From Temperatibacter sp965603205 (GTDB lineage Bacteria > Pseudomonadota > Alphaproteobacteria > Sphingomonadales > Kordiimonadaceae): a stretch of 64,000 nucleotides of DNA. Below the pieces are notes generated by a model. It did no database searches. It worked only from the letters and a program-made list of their open reading frames with translations, and was not told the DNA's origin. The stretch spans positions 62,001 through 126,000 of the forward strand of contig CBFDCC010000001.1 in NCBI GenBank assembly GCA_965603205.1. Direction: 5' to 3'. Positions within the stretch are counted from its first letter, which is position 1. Each line of letters begins with the position of its first letter. Below are positions 25,609 through 35,071 of the stretch, one piece after another. The position numbers were made by a program, and so were the translations under genes.

Positions 25609-26937
25609 ATGGCCAAAGATATGGACAACATTATAGATTGGTTTAGCACCATAGGTTGGTTTAGCAGTGTTAGACCCTATTTAAAAAAACCGCTGATAGC
25701 CACGTTCCTTTTTGGTATTTCTAGTGGTTTTCCGCTGACCATTGTCTTCTCACTCATGAGTGGTTGGCTGGATGATAGCGGTGTTAGTAAAACCGATATT
25801 GGTCTGTTTTCTCTTATTGGCTCAATGTATTTGTTTAAATTTCTGTGGGCGCCGATTATTGACGGCGTTAAACTGGGCGCGCTAGAGCGCATGCTAGGTC
25901 ATCGCCGAAGTTGGCTGTTTAGTCTTATTCTTCTAATCGTTGTGGCGCTGCTTTATATGGCGCAATTAGACCCTGCGACCAATTTAAAATCTGTGGCGAT
26001 AATGGCGCTGATTTTGGCAATACTTTCTGCCAGTCAAGATATCGTCATCGATGCTTACCGTATTGAGATTGTTAGTGACGAGCAATTAGGCCACGGCGCA
26101 GCGATGATTAATTTTGGGTATCGGTTTGGTAATTTAATCGCTGGTTATTTTGGTTACCGTCTTGCAGATACTTATGGCTGGAATTTCTCTTTGTCTGTGA
26201 TGGCATTTTTGGCACTAGCGGGTATTGCTGGGGCTTTTTTGGTCGGTGAGCCGAAACATGAAGAAGAAAAAGCAAGTGTTTATGATCATGGGTTTGCTCA
26301 ATTTTTCAAGCATTCTGTTGTCACACCTTTTAAGGAGTTTCTAACGCGCGATAATGCAATTCTAATTTTATCCTTCATTATGTTCCTTAAGGTCGGAGAC
26401 GCTATGGCTGATCTGATGATGGTGCCTTTTCAGCATGAAATGGGGTTTTCCAACACTGAAATCGCTAATTATAGCAAGGGTGTGGGCATAACAGCCTTGC
26501 TCATCGGCGTAGCCCTTGGTCCGATTTTATATTTTAAGTTGGGGGTATATCGCGCCTTATTGATCTCAACACTTTTAATGATGTTTACTAATTTGATCTT
26601 TGTCTGGGCCTTCTATCAGGGCTATGACACTTTCGCGCTGGCTGTCTCTGTCTCGGCTGAGAAGTTTGCTACAGGACTAGGGGGTACTGTGGTGGTGGCT
26701 TATCTATCGGTGCTGTGTAATCGCGCCTTTACCGCCACTCAATATGCACTTCTATCGGCGTTGTCGGGTGTGGGGCGCACATTGCTTGGTAGCTCGGGTG
26801 GTTATATTGTTGATAATGTTGGTTGGGTCAACTTTTTCGTCATTACCACATTCGCGGCACTGCCAGGGCTTGTATTGTTGATTATTCTGTGGCGGCGAAA
26901 CCTAGTGACGGATGCTGATCTTAAACAAACAGGTTAA
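25609..26937 (+). CDS. AmpG-like MFS permease
   Basis: A 442-residue polytopic protein, ~12-14 spans, of the AmpG branch of the major facilitator superfamily. 'FLFGISSGFPLTIVFSLMSGWL', split at the first helix, 'LYLFKFLWAPIIDG' (here MYLFKFLWAPIIDG), 'ILSASQDIVIDAYRIE' and 'GYRFGNLIAGYFGY' are diagnostic. AmpG imports anhydro-muropeptides for cell wall recycling; related members carry other cargo (for example acetyl-CoA-type substrates). It sits behind a hotdog protein, not beside ampD, nagZ or ampC, so muropeptide transport is likely but not proven. Confidence 0.85.
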   Translation: MAKDMDNIIDWFSTIGWFSSVRPYLKKPLIATFLFGISSGFPLTIVFSLMSGWLDDSGVSKTDIGLFSLIGSMYLFKFLWAPIIDGVKLGALERMLGHRRSWLFSLILLIVVALLYMAQLDPATNLKSVAIMALILAILSASQDIVIDAYRIEIVSDEQLGHGAAMINFGYRFGNLIAGYFGYRLADTYGWNFSLSVMAFLALAGIAGAFLVGEPKHEEEKASVYDHGFAQFFKHSVVTPFKEFLTRDNAILILSFIMFLKVGDAMADLMMVPFQHEMGFSNTEIANYSKGVGITALLIGVALGPILYFKLGVYRALLISTLLMMFTNLIFVWAFYQGYDTFALAVSVSAEKFATGLGGTVVVAYLSVLCNRAFTATQYALLSALSGVGRTLLGSSGGYIVDNVGWVNFFVITTFAALPGLVLLIILWRRNLVTDADLKQTG

Positions 26938-26938
26938 G

Positions 26939-27568
26939 CTAGTCTTTTGTAAAAATCAGTGAGAAATTATTGGCGGGCATTTCAATAACCCGCTTGTCCC
27001 CAAATCCATGTTTTTCGGCAAGCAAGGTCACATCGCTCATATCACGAACGCCCCATGATGGGTCACGGGATTTTAGGGATGCATCAAAGGCGATGTTGCT
27101 ATCTGATGTATGGTGTCCGTCTACCTTATAGGGACCATAAAGATACAACATACCACCAGCCGTTAGATTGCGCCCTGCACCAGCTATTACGCCCTCACAG
27201 ACAAACCAAGGCGAGATGTGAATAAGGTTGATGGCGAGAATGGCTGAGATATTTGATGGTGCTGTCCACTGGCTGGAGGCATCAATGCGCGCTGGTACCT
27301 TAAAGTTATCTTGGCCAACTTCTAAGCGCCAAGCGTTGATGCTATCAATGTGGCGCGGGTCAAGATCACTGGGATGCCAGTTACGTGGGTGTAGATGTTT
27401 TGTCATATGAGCAGCATGTTCGCCCGTACCGCTGGCAAATTCTAATATATCGCCACTGTCTGGTAGATGATCGCGTAGAACGTCTAGAATATAATCTTTA
27501 TTGCGTGCGGTAGCGGGGGCATGCAGTTTGCCATCGCCCTTGTTCGACGGGTCAAAGAAACGCGCCAT
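26939..27568 (-). CDS. DUF938 SAM-dependent methyltransferase-like protein
   Basis: A 209-residue Rossmann-type methyltransferase of the DUF938 family. 'PDSGDILEFASGTGEHAAHM' is motif I, 'WHPSDLDPRHIDSINAW' the acidic loop, and 'LAINLIHISPW' the post-II strand. Substrate unknown. Two bases separate it from the AmpG-like gene's stop (converging), and it follows two small envelope protein genes on its own strand. Confidence 0.85.
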   Translation of the reverse strand: MARFFDPSNKGDGKLHAPATARNKDYILDVLRDHLPDSGDILEFASGTGEHAAHMTKHLHPRNWHPSDLDPRHIDSINAWRLEVGQDNFKVPARIDASSQWTAPSNISAILAINLIHISPWFVCEGVIAGAGRNLTAGGMLYLYGPYKVDGHHTSDSNIAFDASLKSRDPSWGVRDMSDVTLLAEKHGFGDKRVIEMPANNFSLIFTKD

Positions 27569-27569
27569 A

Positions 27570-27812
27570 TCAGTTTTTGTCTCTTCTTCTAGCGCGGCTG
27601 ATAAAGTGCCATGGTATGACTATTGCCGCCCCAAGCAGCATATATTCAAACCCAGTGTTGGCTACCCACCCCCAAATGCTGGCAAAAACATCAAGGAACC
27701 AGCTATAAACATCAGTGGGTGACAGTTTGAGCCAATATAAAATGGCCCCAATAACGGTGCTCCAAATAGCAAGTCTTATGATGGTTCTTAGATCGAATGA
27801 GCTGTCTGACAT
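27570..27812 (-). CDS. Small two-span membrane protein (possibly DUF6460)
   Basis: An 80-residue protein with two hydrophobic segments, 'IIRLAIWSTVIGAILYWL' (~8-25) and 'YMLLGAAIVIPWHFI' (~57-71), and a basic C-terminus (SRARRRDKN). The size and pattern are like alphaproteobacterial DUF6460 proteins, but I am not certain. ATG 27812 is preferred over GTG 27818 because AGGA lies seven bases upstream of it. It forms a tight same-strand group with the lipoprotein and DUF938 genes. Confidence 0.65.
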   Translation of the reverse strand: MSDSSFDLRTIIRLAIWSTVIGAILYWLKLSPTDVYSWFLDVFASIWGWVANTGFEYMLLGAAIVIPWHFISRARRRDKN

Positions 27813-27821
27813 AACCACATC

Positions 27822-28241
27822 CTATAGGTTTGGTGTTGGATTGATACTAGTGAGGCACGCCACAGGGTCAGCCCGTGCACCATCAAATGTGCGGGCACTT
27901 AGATGTTGTGCGCTAAAACCTGACTGTAGTTCATCTTCATAAAAAATAATATCAATGATACAATCTACAATATGATATTGCATAATCTGCATGTGGCCGT
28001 CACGGCGTACCAGTTCTGGCGTGCCAAAATTATCTTGCATCATCGCAGGCGAGGCCCCAAGAAAACTATCAATAGTATAAGGAATAGCAGGGTCCTCTGC
28101 GGGAATTTGCAGCTCTTCAATTTGCGCTGGGGTTATGGGCGCTTCTGGCACAATAACTTCTTTTATGGGCACCGTCTTTATCGGCGTACAGGCCGCCAAA
28201 AACATAAGAGGCACTAGCAGAAACTTTAATTTTAATGCCAT
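27822..28241 (-). CDS. Small lipoprotein, unknown function
   Basis: A 139-residue protein with a lipoprotein signal peptide (MALKLKFLLVPLMFLAAC, lipobox LAAC, Cys18). The mature part starts with a proline- and valine-rich linker, then a domain with 'IDSFLGASPAMMQDNFGTPELVRRDGHMQIMQYH' read over ~58-92, which resembles small SmpA/OmlA-like beta domains of alphaproteobacterial lipoproteins. Two further cysteines could form a disulfide. Envelope-located; role unknown. Confidence 0.72.
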   Translation of the reverse strand: MALKLKFLLVPLMFLAACTPIKTVPIKEVIVPEAPITPAQIEELQIPAEDPAIPYTIDSFLGASPAMMQDNFGTPELVRRDGHMQIMQYHIVDCIIDIIFYEDELQSGFSAQHLSARTFDGARADPVACLTSINPTPNL

Positions 28242-28314
28242 GAAGCAATTTTTCCAAACTCAACTTAATTTATTATTCATCTAATCTAATCAGGCTTTGG
28301 CAATCTAGACTGAA

Positions 28315-29022
28315 TTATGCGTCTTCTTCAAGGCTGAAATGAAATATATGTGTCATGATAGAGGCCCCAAGGATTGGTGCAAGAATATTCACGATCGGGA
28401 TGAGAAATAATCCCGCAATCAGCATGCCCGCCATGAGGACTTTGCTGTGATGAAGTTTGCGAAATTTACCAGCATCTTTGTGTGACATATGGCGTATGGC
28501 GACCATTTCAAAATATTCGCGCCCTAACAAATATCCATTGAGCAGCAGATATAATAGCAAGGTACCAATACCACCAGTGATCAGCAACAGGATTAAATAA
28601 GGAATAAGAGCAAGCAAATTAAGCAAAATCACAGCAGCTGCTAGTTTTAGCGCCCCAAGAAAGTTTTCTAATATTTTGGCTTTTCTGCTGGCTTTTTTAT
28701 GGGGATAATAGTCATCCTCAACCGCGTCGACCACTTGATCTGAAAGCAATCCCATCACAGCTGTGGAAATCGGTGGGAACATAAAATAGCTGACCATGAT
28801 CATAATGGGAGCAAAAACGAGGCTAGATAACCACTCGCTGCCTGCAATATAATCATCAATCCAGGCCCAACCTGTGACTAACCCCTCTGGCCAAAATGCA
28901 TAGGCTGCATAATTCAGCCCTATCAGGGTAATGAGCGCTGCTGTGACGCTTAGGATAAAGACTTTTCTGAAGGTGGGGTGCAGTAACTGCGCCCAAGTTT
29001 TATTAACGGCTTGTGTTAACAT
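28315..29022 (-). CDS. EI24/CysZ-like membrane protein
   Basis: A 235-residue polytopic protein with about four to five spans and the EI24 pattern: 'PPISTAVMGLLSDQVVDAVEDDYYP' (split over ~80-105) and 'NGYLLGREYFEMVAIRHM' near 160-178. CysZ of this family is a sulfate channel in enterics; alphaproteobacterial EI24 proteins lack a defined cargo. ATG 29022 is chosen because AGGAAG precedes it; an in-frame start at 29058 has no such site. Confidence 0.82.
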   Translation of the reverse strand: MLTQAVNKTWAQLLHPTFRKVFILSVTAALITLIGLNYAAYAFWPEGLVTGWAWIDDYIAGSEWLSSLVFAPIMIMVSYFMFPPISTAVMGLLSDQVVDAVEDDYYPHKKASRKAKILENFLGALKLAAAVILLNLLALIPYLILLLITGGIGTLLLYLLLNGYLLGREYFEMVAIRHMSHKDAGKFRKLHHSKVLMAGMLIAGLFLIPIVNILAPILGASIMTHIFHFSLEEDA

Positions 29023-29189
29023 GATCTTCCTCGCTGATTTCATTACTTTAAGTAACATATGTATTATTATCCCTTATAAATAGGGATAAAATCAGTTTCA
29101 TGCAATGGCTGAGACATAGTTTATATTGAATGCGTGTTATTTATAGGCCATAAGCAGCCATATATTAATATGAAACATAGGATTTTATA

Positions 29190-30182
29190 ATGGCTCAGGT
29201 ACTAGCAATAGGTAACGCGATCGTTGATGTGATCGCCCGCGTTGAAGATGATTTTCTGGCAAAGCATGACGCCATAAAAGGTTCAATGATGCTGATTGAT
29301 TCAGATAAATCCACAGTCATTTATGATGACATGCCACCAGCAATTATGCAATCAGGCGGGTCTGCCGCTAACACCGCGGCGGGTATTTCAGCGCTCGGCG
29401 GTGATGTGAGCTATATCGGCAAGGTGTTTAATGATCAATTGGGCAAGGAATTTACCCACGATATTAAGGCGCAGGGTGTTTCCTTTGAAACTGCACCACT
29501 TAGCGAGGGTGATCCAACCGCTAGCTGCCTAGTGTTAGTAACGCCAGATGCCCAGCGCACGATGAATACCTATTTGGGGGCTTGTGGTGATTTAACCGTT
29601 GATGACATTGACCCCGCGACGGTAACAGAGGCGGAAGTAACCTATATTGAAGGGTATTTATGGGATCGTGAGCATGCTAAAAAGGCCGTTAAAAAGGCGC
29701 TGAAACTTGCTAAGGACGCAGGTCGCGAAGTAGCGCTTAGCTTGTCTGACTCATTTTGTGTTGATCGTTTTCGCGCCGAGTTTTTAGAGCTGGTTGCAGG
29801 CGAGGTTGATATTTTATTTGCCAATGAAGACGAGATAAAGTCTCTGTATAAAACAGATGATTTTGATGCCGCACTTGGTCATGCGCGCAGCCATGTGAAG
29901 GTTGTTTGCCTTACCCGTGGCGACAAGGGCTGCGTAATAGCATCAGGTGATCATGTACATGTGATTGAGGCTGTTGCTACTAAGATTGAAGATACAACAG
30001 GTGCAGGTGATTTATTTGCCGCGGGGTTCTTGTTTGGATATACCAATGGTTACAGCCTAGATGATGCGGGTCGTATCGGCGGCATCGCAGCAGCTGAGAT
30101 TATTTCTCATATAGGCGCCCGTCCGCAAGCTGACTTAAAAGAGCTTCTAGTGAGCAACCTACCTGTAAAAAAAAAGAGTTAG
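29190..30182 (+). CDS. Adenosine kinase / PfkB family kinase
   Basis: A 330-residue ribokinase-fold kinase. 'QSGGSAANTAAGISALGG' is the N-terminal PfkB signature, and 'DTTGAGDLFAAGFLFG' the C-terminal one with the catalytic aspartate. The opening 'VLAIGNAIVDVIARVEDDFL' is typical of the bacterial adenosine kinase group. It would phosphorylate adenosine (or another nucleoside or sugar) with ATP in the cytoplasm. It stands alone; AGGA lies nine bases before the ATG. Confidence 0.88.
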   Translation: MAQVLAIGNAIVDVIARVEDDFLAKHDAIKGSMMLIDSDKSTVIYDDMPPAIMQSGGSAANTAAGISALGGDVSYIGKVFNDQLGKEFTHDIKAQGVSFETAPLSEGDPTASCLVLVTPDAQRTMNTYLGACGDLTVDDIDPATVTEAEVTYIEGYLWDREHAKKAVKKALKLAKDAGREVALSLSDSFCVDRFRAEFLELVAGEVDILFANEDEIKSLYKTDDFDAALGHARSHVKVVCLTRGDKGCVIASGDHVHVIEAVATKIEDTTGAGDLFAAGFLFGYTNGYSLDDAGRIGGIAAAEIISHIGARPQADLKELLVSNLPVKKKS

Positions 30183-30264
30183 GCGGCCGTAACGGACCAG
30201 AGCCAACACGATACGGTGACTGGGAAAATAAGGGCATTATCTCTGATTTTTAATAGGATAACTG

Positions 30265-32013
30265 TTAAGCTGGTGGCACTTTTTCTATTTGCTCTACGGG
30301 GACGAAGGCTTTCTGCATACGCTTTTGAACGTCACTAAGTAGAACATTATGCTGCTCTTTTGGCATGTCTTTTAAAAGCGAGGGCGCAAATTCAGGGTCG
30401 TTTAAATATGCCTTGGCCATTTGTTCTGCGTGATCGCGCGCCTTGCCATAGGTAAAGTAAGGCGTGTTCAGCATATCCAGCACTTTAATAGCCTTCTCAG
30501 CTATGGAGATGTTTTTAGCATCAATTTTGTTCAATATAGCTGTGTTGGTAACAATAGTGCTGCAATAGCCATCGAGTATTTCTGCTATTTGTCGCTTGTG
30601 CATAATGTCAAAAGAAGATTTATAAATTTGTTTTTGCAGATGTGCCAGATCAGCCATGCGGCCAATGGGGCTATTATTGAGGCCAAGCATATGTGATTCA
30701 TTTTCTGGCTTTGATAGAATAGGGAAAATGTAATTAGCGATATTGCGCCTGACAGTGCGCCCTGTGGTCACATTTCCCAGATGAATGAGGGCTTGTATTT
30801 TCTTGAAAGGTCCGCTTGATAGGGCTAAATAATCAGCAATAGATTGACCATTGACCATGCGACCTTGCCGGCTGGCAATCTCATCGCTAATACCACCAAA
30901 TCGCGGCTGAGTCTCAGACAGTGTTTCTAAGGTGCTATCAAGCTGAAAGAGCAGCTTAAACTGTTCTATCAGATCAAATTTGGCAGTGATGGGGTCGCTA
31001 GATTTTATTTCATCCAGTAGATGATCAACAAGCCGTCTGGATGTTTGCGGTAGTGTATTACTGGCAATAAAACCATTAACACGCAGGACATCGGGTGAAA
31101 ATTTAATATCACCGATTAACGCTGTTGATTTTTCTATTTGACCAGCAGCAAAATGGGCCAACGCAATCAACATATGCCCGCGCTCCTTGCAGCCGTTCAT
31201 AAGAACGTTATTAAGCGACTTATATTGTAAAAGCTCAGAACTAAATTGATCAAGAATATCACTAACCCATGAAGGTCGGGTTTTATTCATGAATATGGCC
31301 ACACGGCCTAATTTATCTTCTAAGGTAACAGCTGGTTCCATATAATTGGTGAGCGCAACTGTTAATAAAAACACTCTATTTATTTTAGTGTCTAGTTTTT
31401 CAATGATTGGTTTTAGGCGACCCTCTTCAAGTGAGGGTATGTTTTTTTCTTCACCACGCAATATCTCAACGGCGGCATTAATAACTTTATAGATTTTGGT
31501 CATCCGCACTTGGATAGAATCTTCGTCATCTTCATAAGATACTGCCGTGCGTTGCACAGCATTTTGAAGCTGGGTTCCTGCGTCATAAAGGCGAAGATAA
31601 TGTTTGTCGCTGTGCAAAAGCTCAGTGGGTGTGATCCCCCAAGCATATAAACTGTTATGAAGCAGGTCCCATATAGAGCGCCTGCCAGAGGCGGAATATA
31701 AATTATCAGGGGTCAGGCAAGGGGATATTTCGCCAGCATTATCATGTTTTGATTTTTTCTTTTCAACGCCACGGGTTAAAATTTCCATGGTTTTAAATAT
31801 ATTGGTAGCGCTATCAAAGTCTTCTTTTAAGACTTTAATGCCCTTATGTTGTCCTTTGTCCCATAAAGTTTCAGCCATTTTAATGGCAACGGCGCGATCT
31901 TTTTTAACGTCAATGATTGACCATTTACCCGTTTGTCGCCCTTGAATTTCATAGTGAACAGTACCACCAATATCGTGTACAGACACGTGCTTCTCCCATA
32001 AATCATGATCCAC
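30265..32013 (-). CDS. Large protein of unknown function coupled to HerA
   Basis: A 582-residue protein that I do not recognise. It has no signal peptide and no membrane span, and is mostly helical by composition. An N-terminal ~100-residue part with short strands ('VHYEIQGRQTGKWSIIDVKKD') precedes a long helical region. It starts at GTG 32013 inside the end of the herA-like gene (11-base overlap), with GGAG just upstream, so it is translationally coupled to that ATPase. No nuclease motif such as NurA's is obvious. Function: probably a HerA partner, by context only. Confidence 0.8.
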   Translation of the reverse strand: MDHDLWEKHVSVHDIGGTVHYEIQGRQTGKWSIIDVKKDRAVAIKMAETLWDKGQHKGIKVLKEDFDSATNIFKTMEILTRGVEKKKSKHDNAGEISPCLTPDNLYSASGRRSIWDLLHNSLYAWGITPTELLHSDKHYLRLYDAGTQLQNAVQRTAVSYEDDEDSIQVRMTKIYKVINAAVEILRGEEKNIPSLEEGRLKPIIEKLDTKINRVFLLTVALTNYMEPAVTLEDKLGRVAIFMNKTRPSWVSDILDQFSSELLQYKSLNNVLMNGCKERGHMLIALAHFAAGQIEKSTALIGDIKFSPDVLRVNGFIASNTLPQTSRRLVDHLLDEIKSSDPITAKFDLIEQFKLLFQLDSTLETLSETQPRFGGISDEIASRQGRMVNGQSIADYLALSSGPFKKIQALIHLGNVTTGRTVRRNIANYIFPILSKPENESHMLGLNNSPIGRMADLAHLQKQIYKSSFDIMHKRQIAEILDGYCSTIVTNTAILNKIDAKNISIAEKAIKVLDMLNTPYFTYGKARDHAEQMAKAYLNDPEFAPSLLKDMPKEQHNVLLSDVQKRMQKAFVPVEQIEKVPPA

Positions 32014-33622
32014 GTCTCCAGTGGGTGACGGTATCGTCTATGATTTCTGTAGTCGCGTCAACATCTTGCATCCAACTTAATGTAAAATTAGGATCTTCGC
32101 TCGCAGGGCGCTGGTGATCTGGCAGACTGTCTAAACACACTCTAATAGGGCATGAGACCCCTTCGCCAACGATAATGGTCTCTCGGTTTTGTAGGGAGGG
32201 CAAAGCAGCAAGAAAATGGGTTGACCCGTCGGGCATGGCGCTTTCCACATATTTACGGTCCTTATCGTTATTCATCCGCATAGCGATAATAGTGCCGCAC
32301 TGGGACAGCACAGATTCAGATAGATCGGCGGGGCGTTGGCTCACTAACCCTAGCGAGACTCCATATTTTCTGCCTTCTTTGGCTATGCGCTCTAATGATT
32401 TGCGTGCTGATTGGGTTTTACTGCGCCTTGATGCGTGGGGTACATATCGATGCGCCTCTTCGCATACTAGCAGTAATGGCATAGGATTACCTGATCTTGT
32501 GCTCCACATGGCAAAGTCAAAAACCAGCCGTGAAAGTAGTGACACCACCACATCAATAATTTCTGGCGGCACACCAGACAGATCTAATGTACTGACGGGG
32601 TGATCATTGGTGGGCATGCGCAGAATTTGACTCACCAGATTGGATAATGTGTCTTGCACCAACAGACCAGAAAACATGAAGGAGAAACGCTTGTCAGCGC
32701 GCAGCTCTTCAATTTTACCTTTTAAACGTAAAAAAGGCTTAATGTCTTCGGCTTTTTCCAGACGCCCCAGCTCGGTCTCGATCATGCGCAGTAGGTCTGT
32801 TAACTTATAAGGAATGGGCGTATCAACGGTTAGATGAGATAGGGCATGTTCTTTTGCGCCTTGTTTGCGCGCCTCAAACAAGCAGCGTTTTAAAATATCA
32901 ATCTCGCTATCACGCCCAGACGTGTCACGCCCAATAAATATCTCGATATGTTCTTCAAAATTCATCAACCAATAGGGTAATGAGAGCGTATCACTTGTGA
33001 AATGGACACCGGTATCAGCAAAGGCGTGGGCATATTCGCCGTGTGGATCTAGAATGAGCACATGGGCCTTTGGGCTGCGCTCCACAATACGGTGGATCAT
33101 CAGCGATACGGCGCAGCTTTTCCCGCTACCTGTGCTGCCTAAAATGGCGAAATGGCGGGACAGGAGCTTTTCCATATCAAGTCCAGCCACGACGTCGTCA
33201 CTGGGGTATACGGTGCCAATAGGGATAAAATTATCACTATTAGGTGCGTAAATGGCTTTTAATTCATCCTGCGTAACAGGGAATATATCACTACCACTTT
33301 TTGGAAAATGTTTTAACCCGCGTGAGAATTTATCACCAGTCAGCTCGCCTAAAAAATCTAATTCTAATGTGATATTAGACCCTGCATGGTGATCAATGCT
33401 GCGCACACTGGCAAAGATGAAGGATCCAGCTGTGTGATCCTCAGCCGTGTGATTTAGCGATGGCACTTTAATAATTGTGCCGATAGTACATATTTGGGTA
33501 CTTCTGTTGTTGGTCGTTGCTGTCGCAGCGCTAGCTGAGATAGATGTTATATTGCCTATGGACGACCCTATAGAATCCTTCAATTGTATAGGGTGTATAG
33601 GATTTTGTTCGGTCACTGCCAT
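32003..33622 (-). CDS. HerA-like (DUF87) DNA-translocase ATPase
   Basis: A 539-residue HerA/FtsK-superfamily ATPase. An N-terminal HAS-barrel-like region (~40-140) is followed by Walker A 'LGSTGSGKSCAVS' near 160-170, 'LILDPHGEYAHAF', Walker B 'PLLLVCEEAHRYVP' near 380-392, and 'EGRKYGVSLGLVSQRP' with the sensor/arginine-finger region. HerA works as a hexameric translocase, with the NurA nuclease in archaea and with varied effectors in bacterial defence systems. No nurA is adjacent; the partner here is the overlapping 582-residue gene. Confidence 0.9.
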   Translation of the reverse strand: MAVTEQNPIHPIQLKDSIGSSIGNITSISASAATATTNNRSTQICTIGTIIKVPSLNHTAEDHTAGSFIFASVRSIDHHAGSNITLELDFLGELTGDKFSRGLKHFPKSGSDIFPVTQDELKAIYAPNSDNFIPIGTVYPSDDVVAGLDMEKLLSRHFAILGSTGSGKSCAVSLMIHRIVERSPKAHVLILDPHGEYAHAFADTGVHFTSDTLSLPYWLMNFEEHIEIFIGRDTSGRDSEIDILKRCLFEARKQGAKEHALSHLTVDTPIPYKLTDLLRMIETELGRLEKAEDIKPFLRLKGKIEELRADKRFSFMFSGLLVQDTLSNLVSQILRMPTNDHPVSTLDLSGVPPEIIDVVVSLLSRLVFDFAMWSTRSGNPMPLLLVCEEAHRYVPHASRRSKTQSARKSLERIAKEGRKYGVSLGLVSQRPADLSESVLSQCGTIIAMRMNNDKDRKYVESAMPDGSTHFLAALPSLQNRETIIVGEGVSCPIRVCLDSLPDHQRPASEDPNFTLSWMQDVDATTEIIDDTVTHWRRGS

Positions 33623-33753
33623 GATCCTAACCTTTCCTTGTTACATACAGCCTGCGCCCAATATGTTAACAAGATATTAAGGGTTTAATTTGATGTAAAT
33701 TTGTAAAAAATGTGATCTAAAGGCTGCCAAGTGAAAAGAGGAAAATTATAGTA

Positions 33754-34989
33754 ATGAGCATATTTCAGTTCTTCGCGGGTAATAAACGGTTTTTGATGTT
33801 TGGCATGGCGGTAGCGGCCTTTGCCAGCCTTGGTCAAACCTATTTCATTGGTATTTTTAGACCAAATATAATGGCACAGTATCAGCTGTCTGACAGTAGC
33901 TTTGGTGCTTGGTATTTGATCATCACATTAGGCTCGGCCGTGGGGCTTAATCGCTTTGGTCCTTTGTTAGATAAAGTGCCTTTGCACCGATGGATTATAG
34001 TGATTTCAATCTTGTTAGTGCTGGCGGTTTTATGTGTGGCGGTGGGCGTTAATTTTGCCATGGTTGTTCTTGGGTTGCTTTTCACGCGTATGGTGGGTCA
34101 AGGGTTAATGGTTCACACCGTTATGACCAGCATGTCGCGTTACTACGGCCCAAATCGCGGGCGCGCCGTATCGATCGCTTCATTAGGTATGCCGATAGGT
34201 CAGGCTATTTATCCTGTGCTCGCTGTTTATATTTTGACGCTTGTAGATTGGCAAACTACATGGGCTTATTTTGGTCTTGCTCACTTGCTGATTGCTTTGC
34301 CGATTATGCTTTGGCTATTAAAAGGCCATAAAGAGCGCCATAACATTTGGCAGATAGAGATGGATAGCACCGCGACGGGCGAAACAGGTGTTGGCGAGGT
34401 AAACTTACGCCGCAAGGACATGCTGAGGGATTATCAGTTTTATTTGCTGATGCCCGCTGTGATGGCCCTGCCTTTTTGGGTGACGGCAGTTTTCTTTTAC
34501 GCGGAAACAATCGCTACAGCTAAAGGTTGGACGCTGGCGCAGTATACGGGATTATATTGGATGAACGCTGTGGGCGCGATGCTTGTGCCATTATTTAGTG
34601 GGTCATTGGTTGATAAATTTGGCGGTAAGCGCCTGCAGTGGTTGCCGCACCCTATATTGGCTGCTGGTATGTTCATTGGTATTTATAGCGATAGTCTTTT
34701 GGGGGCGAGTGCCTTTTTATTACTTCTTGGCGTTAGCATGGGCTTTGCTATTCCCATTAATAATGCGGTATGGGCCGAACTTTATGGCACGCGCTACTTA
34801 GGCGAAATAAAATCAATGGTCACGTCGATTTTGGTTTTTTCAACGGCGCTTGCCCCTTATCTGCTGGGTCTTGCTATGGATGCGGGTTATCAGATTGAAA
34901 CATTGATGTGGGGCGGTGTTCTGCATGGTGTTATTTCCATCCTCCTAGTGGTGCCTATAGTCAAGAGTGGTTCAAGCATCAAAAAATAG
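33754..34989 (+). CDS. MFS transporter
   Basis: A 411-residue twelve-span major facilitator protein. 'GPLLDKVPLHRWI' stands at the loop 2-3 (motif A-like) position and 'RYYGPNRGRAVSIASLG' at the motif after helix 4. Similar proteins are grouped with OFA/monocarboxylate-type MFS carriers, but the substrate is unknown. It is divergent from herA and followed by a DUF481 outer-membrane gene after ~80 bases. Confidence 0.85.
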   Translation: MSIFQFFAGNKRFLMFGMAVAAFASLGQTYFIGIFRPNIMAQYQLSDSSFGAWYLIITLGSAVGLNRFGPLLDKVPLHRWIIVISILLVLAVLCVAVGVNFAMVVLGLLFTRMVGQGLMVHTVMTSMSRYYGPNRGRAVSIASLGMPIGQAIYPVLAVYILTLVDWQTTWAYFGLAHLLIALPIMLWLLKGHKERHNIWQIEMDSTATGETGVGEVNLRRKDMLRDYQFYLLMPAVMALPFWVTAVFFYAETIATAKGWTLAQYTGLYWMNAVGAMLVPLFSGSLVDKFGGKRLQWLPHPILAAGMFIGIYSDSLLGASAFLLLLGVSMGFAIPINNAVWAELYGTRYLGEIKSMVTSILVFSTALAPYLLGLAMDAGYQIETLMWGGVLHGVISILLVVPIVKSGSSIKK

Positions 34990-35071
34990 AAAAAATTCTA
35001 GAGTAACGCTTGCTTTTTGGTGTCTTTGCCGTTACCTGCGAGCTTATATATAACTCTCTCTAGGACCACCC

